From Micromonospora sp. MA102 (GTDB lineage: Bacteria > Actinomycetota > Actinomycetes > Mycobacteriales > Micromonosporaceae): a DNA stretch of 64,000 nucleotides. Each line of letters starts with the position of its first letter. Position 1 is the first letter of the stretch. The position numbers were made by a program, and so were the translations under genes. The stretch spans positions 62,001-126,000 of the forward strand of contig NZ_JAMWEG010000013.1 of assembly GCF_025460765.1 (NCBI RefSeq), read 5' to 3'. Shown here in pieces: positions 63,725 to 64,000 of the stretch. The notes below the pieces were generated by a model. The model saw only the letters and a program-made list of their open reading frames with translations, had not been told where the DNA came from and searched no databases.

Positions 63725-64000
63725 GCTTTTGCCTCCTTCGCACGCCCCTCGGGGAGCGGAGGCACGTTTCTTTCGCCAACCTACAAAAGCGGAGGCCGGC
63801 GGAGAGCGGAAACACAGGAGCAGGGACGGTGCCGGGCCGCGCTTGCGCGGGTTGGCGTCGATCGCCGGGAGCACCGAGCTGCCTGGCTGCGTTCGGCGAT
63901 CTCACGGCCCGAACCCGGAGCGCCGGAGCACAAGCGACGCCGACCACGATCAGGCCACGGCCTGATGAGCCCGGGCGACGCCCCCGCGGTTCGGATGCGG
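63725..64000. other. Right-edge sequence without a gene
   Basis: About 276 bp upstream of the LtrA gene. It should hold the LtrA promoter; no clear elements or RNA are seen. Confidence 0.4.

Overview
The window is GC-rich DNA (roughly 70 % or more by eye) with frequent GTG and TTG starts, ATGA/GTGA stop-start overlaps, Tat and lipobox export signals, and a gene mix (ECF41 sigma factor, LtrA, YdeI, I36 inhibitor domains, GH172/GH116) that points to an actinomycete, most likely a member of the Micromonosporaceae. This is inferred from gene content only; no rRNA or marker gene is present.

Layout. 0-9.7 kb: the end of a secreted kelch-repeat protein, an arsenic-type regulator/reductase fusion with its own operator, a CapA-like lipoprotein, and small oxidoreductase, efflux and LysR genes. 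9.9-15.8 kb: a tightly overlapping operon with a complete polar amino-acid ABC importer, an N-acyl-D-amino-acid deacylase and a beta-lactamase-fold hydrolase without signal peptide, facing a LysR gene. 15.9-21.8 kb: GNAT, fatty-acyl-CoA ligase, an ECF41 sigma factor with its typical oxidoreductase partner, YdeI and VOC genes. 21.9-26.9 kb: a wall-related group, with a membrane-anchored HTH/NBR1-Ig protein, an M15-type peptidase and two neighbouring secreted proteins that share a near-identical I36 domain but carry different C-terminal domains.

27-45.5 kb is the most coherent system: an 18-kb carbohydrate locus. It encodes a FGGY kinase and a fucose/arabinose-type isomerase, a LacI regulator, a secreted GH116-like enzyme with two inserted 160-residue repeats, a CobW-type GTPase, a secreted GH172 enzyme, a complete sugar ABC importer and a secreted GH43/32-like enzyme. 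Four near-palindromic sites with the core GAAATCG(A/T)T lie only in front of the two main promoters, as two pairs 133 and 143 bp apart, and tie the locus into one regulon. GH172 with this isomerase and kinase suggests use of D-arabinofuranosyl (or alpha-fructofuranosyl) glycans; the substrate is inference.

45.8-61.3 kb is an accessory, decayed zone: hypothetical genes, a truncated and an intact IS110-type transposase, a TnpB remnant, a frameshifted remnant of an FAD-oxidoreductase like the one at 5.5 kb, two 44-nt tRNA-Gly 3' halves (anticodons CCC and TCC), a third tRNA-like 44-mer, and eight paired TGGC motifs within two families of 96-129 bp dispersed repeats. This reads as stacked attachment-site ends of integrative elements whose integrases and intact tRNAs would lie outside the window, probably to the right. 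61.3-63.7 kb holds two LtrA-family membrane proteins tail to tail.
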